From an uncultured Aquimarina sp. (GTDB lineage Bacteria > Bacteroidota > Bacteroidia > Flavobacteriales > Flavobacteriaceae): DNA of 5,681 bases. The DNA lies in the NCBI GenBank assembly GCA_937958735.1, contig CALGNG010000116.1:1-5681 (forward strand), in the 5' to 3' direction. A program made the translations under genes and the position numbers. This document shows positions 5,195 through 5,681 of this stretch, piece by piece (position 1 is the first letter of the stretch; each line of letters opens with the position of its first letter). The notes under the pieces are model-generated. The model saw nothing but the letters and a program-made list of their open reading frames with translations, searched no databases and was not told the DNA's origin.

Positions 5195-5681
5195 ATGTCC
5201 CAATTAGAATTATCCCAAAGGTATGAAATTTACTATTTACAAAAACAAGGCTCAACTTATAGTGATATAGCTAAAAGTATTGGTGTTCATAAATCTACGA
5301 TATCTAGAGAACTAAAACGTAATTCAGATAGTAGAAATGGAGTTTACAAAGTAGCATTGGCTCAGAAAAAAACAGAAAAAGACACTTTAACAAGCGTAAA
5401 CATCTATATTTCACAAAAGAAATTGCGGTAGACTTTACACCCATTTGAGAACTTTAGGAAAGCGGTATCAAAAAAGATCGAATACTAATTCCAGACCAGG
5501 ACAAATAATCGGTAGAATACCTATCGAACAACGACCTGAAATAGTAGATAAGAAAGAACGATTTGGGGATTTAGAAATTGATTTGGTTATAGGCAAAAAC
5601 CATAAAGGGGCTTTACTGACCATTAATAATAGAGCTACTGAAATGCTTAAAATGGCGCTTCTTAAAAGTAAATCTGCTAAA
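5195..5681 (+). pseudogene. IS30-family transposase, frameshifted and internally deleted, cut by the window edge
   Basis: The start MSQLELSQRYEIYYLQKQGS, then YSDIAKSIGVHKSTISRELKRN, is the IS30-family N-terminal helix-turn-helix. The first frame ends at TAG 5431. Around the A-run at 5376-5380 the family-like reading moves to the -1 frame (RHFNKRKHLYFTKEIAVDF), consistent with loss of one A. That frame stops at TGA 5446-5448. A third frame from about 5436 continues as YTHLRTLGKRYQKR, then RFGDLEIDLVIGKNHKGALL, the IS30 catalytic region with the first Asp of the DDE triad in EIDLV, and stays open to 5681. Compared with what I recall of the family, about 40-50 residues (the ...YSPEQIVG...VSHERIYQHIW... 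part) are missing between the second and third pieces. Two independent lesions make this a non-functional remnant; the remaining C-terminus is outside the window. Confidence 0.88.

Noticed and set aside
5366..5380. A-rich run with an AAAAAAAC heptamer in the IS30 gene as a programmed -1 frameshift site
   Set aside because: The heptamer is not phased correctly to the first frame for A-AAA-AAC slippage, IS30 transposases are normally a single frame, and the shifted frame is itself broken about 70 bp later by the deletion. Decay is simpler.

Overview
The window is A+T-rich, its intergenic DNA is very A/T-rich, and its start sites lack obvious Shine-Dalgarno sequences. Together with the protein families present this points to a member of the Bacteroidota, most likely a flavobacterium; that is inference from style and family, not a database match. 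The main content is one edge of an extracellular contractile injection system (eCIS; related to Afp, PVC and MAC particles), followed by an accessory segment and insertion-sequence debris.

Layout: on the minus strand, reading leftward from 943, are a DUF4255/Afp16-type tail-terminator protein (943-320) and the N-terminal 95 codons of a contractile tail sheath protein (286-1, continuing beyond the window). A 280-bp divergent intergenic region (944-1223) contains a striking perfect 27-bp inverted repeat with a 9-nt loop. On the plus strand are a small six-cysteine protein (1224-1541) and, starting on the base after its stop codon, a CIS tape-measure protein of the Afp14 class (1542-3146). After a 117-bp gap come a protein with a peptidoglycan-binding-like module and an HEKGH zinc-metallopeptidase motif (3264-4424) and, 2 bp later, a small Sec-exported cysteine-containing protein (4427-4897). 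The last approximately 780 bp hold a probable scrap of a DDE transposase C-terminus (about 4987-5094) and a decayed IS30-family transposase running off the right edge (5195-5681).

How the genes may work together: sheath, terminator cap and tape measure are structural parts of one injection particle, with the divergent region as the obvious place for joint control. The 3264-4424 product lacks a signal peptide, starts with a basic low-complexity stretch and ends in a zincin-like catalytic region, which suits a cargo/effector carried in the particle lumen. The tightly coupled exported protein behind it is a candidate immunity protein, inhibitor or accessory partner. Cargo and immunity roles are inferences. 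The IS debris directly downstream fits a variable cargo end of an eCIS locus.
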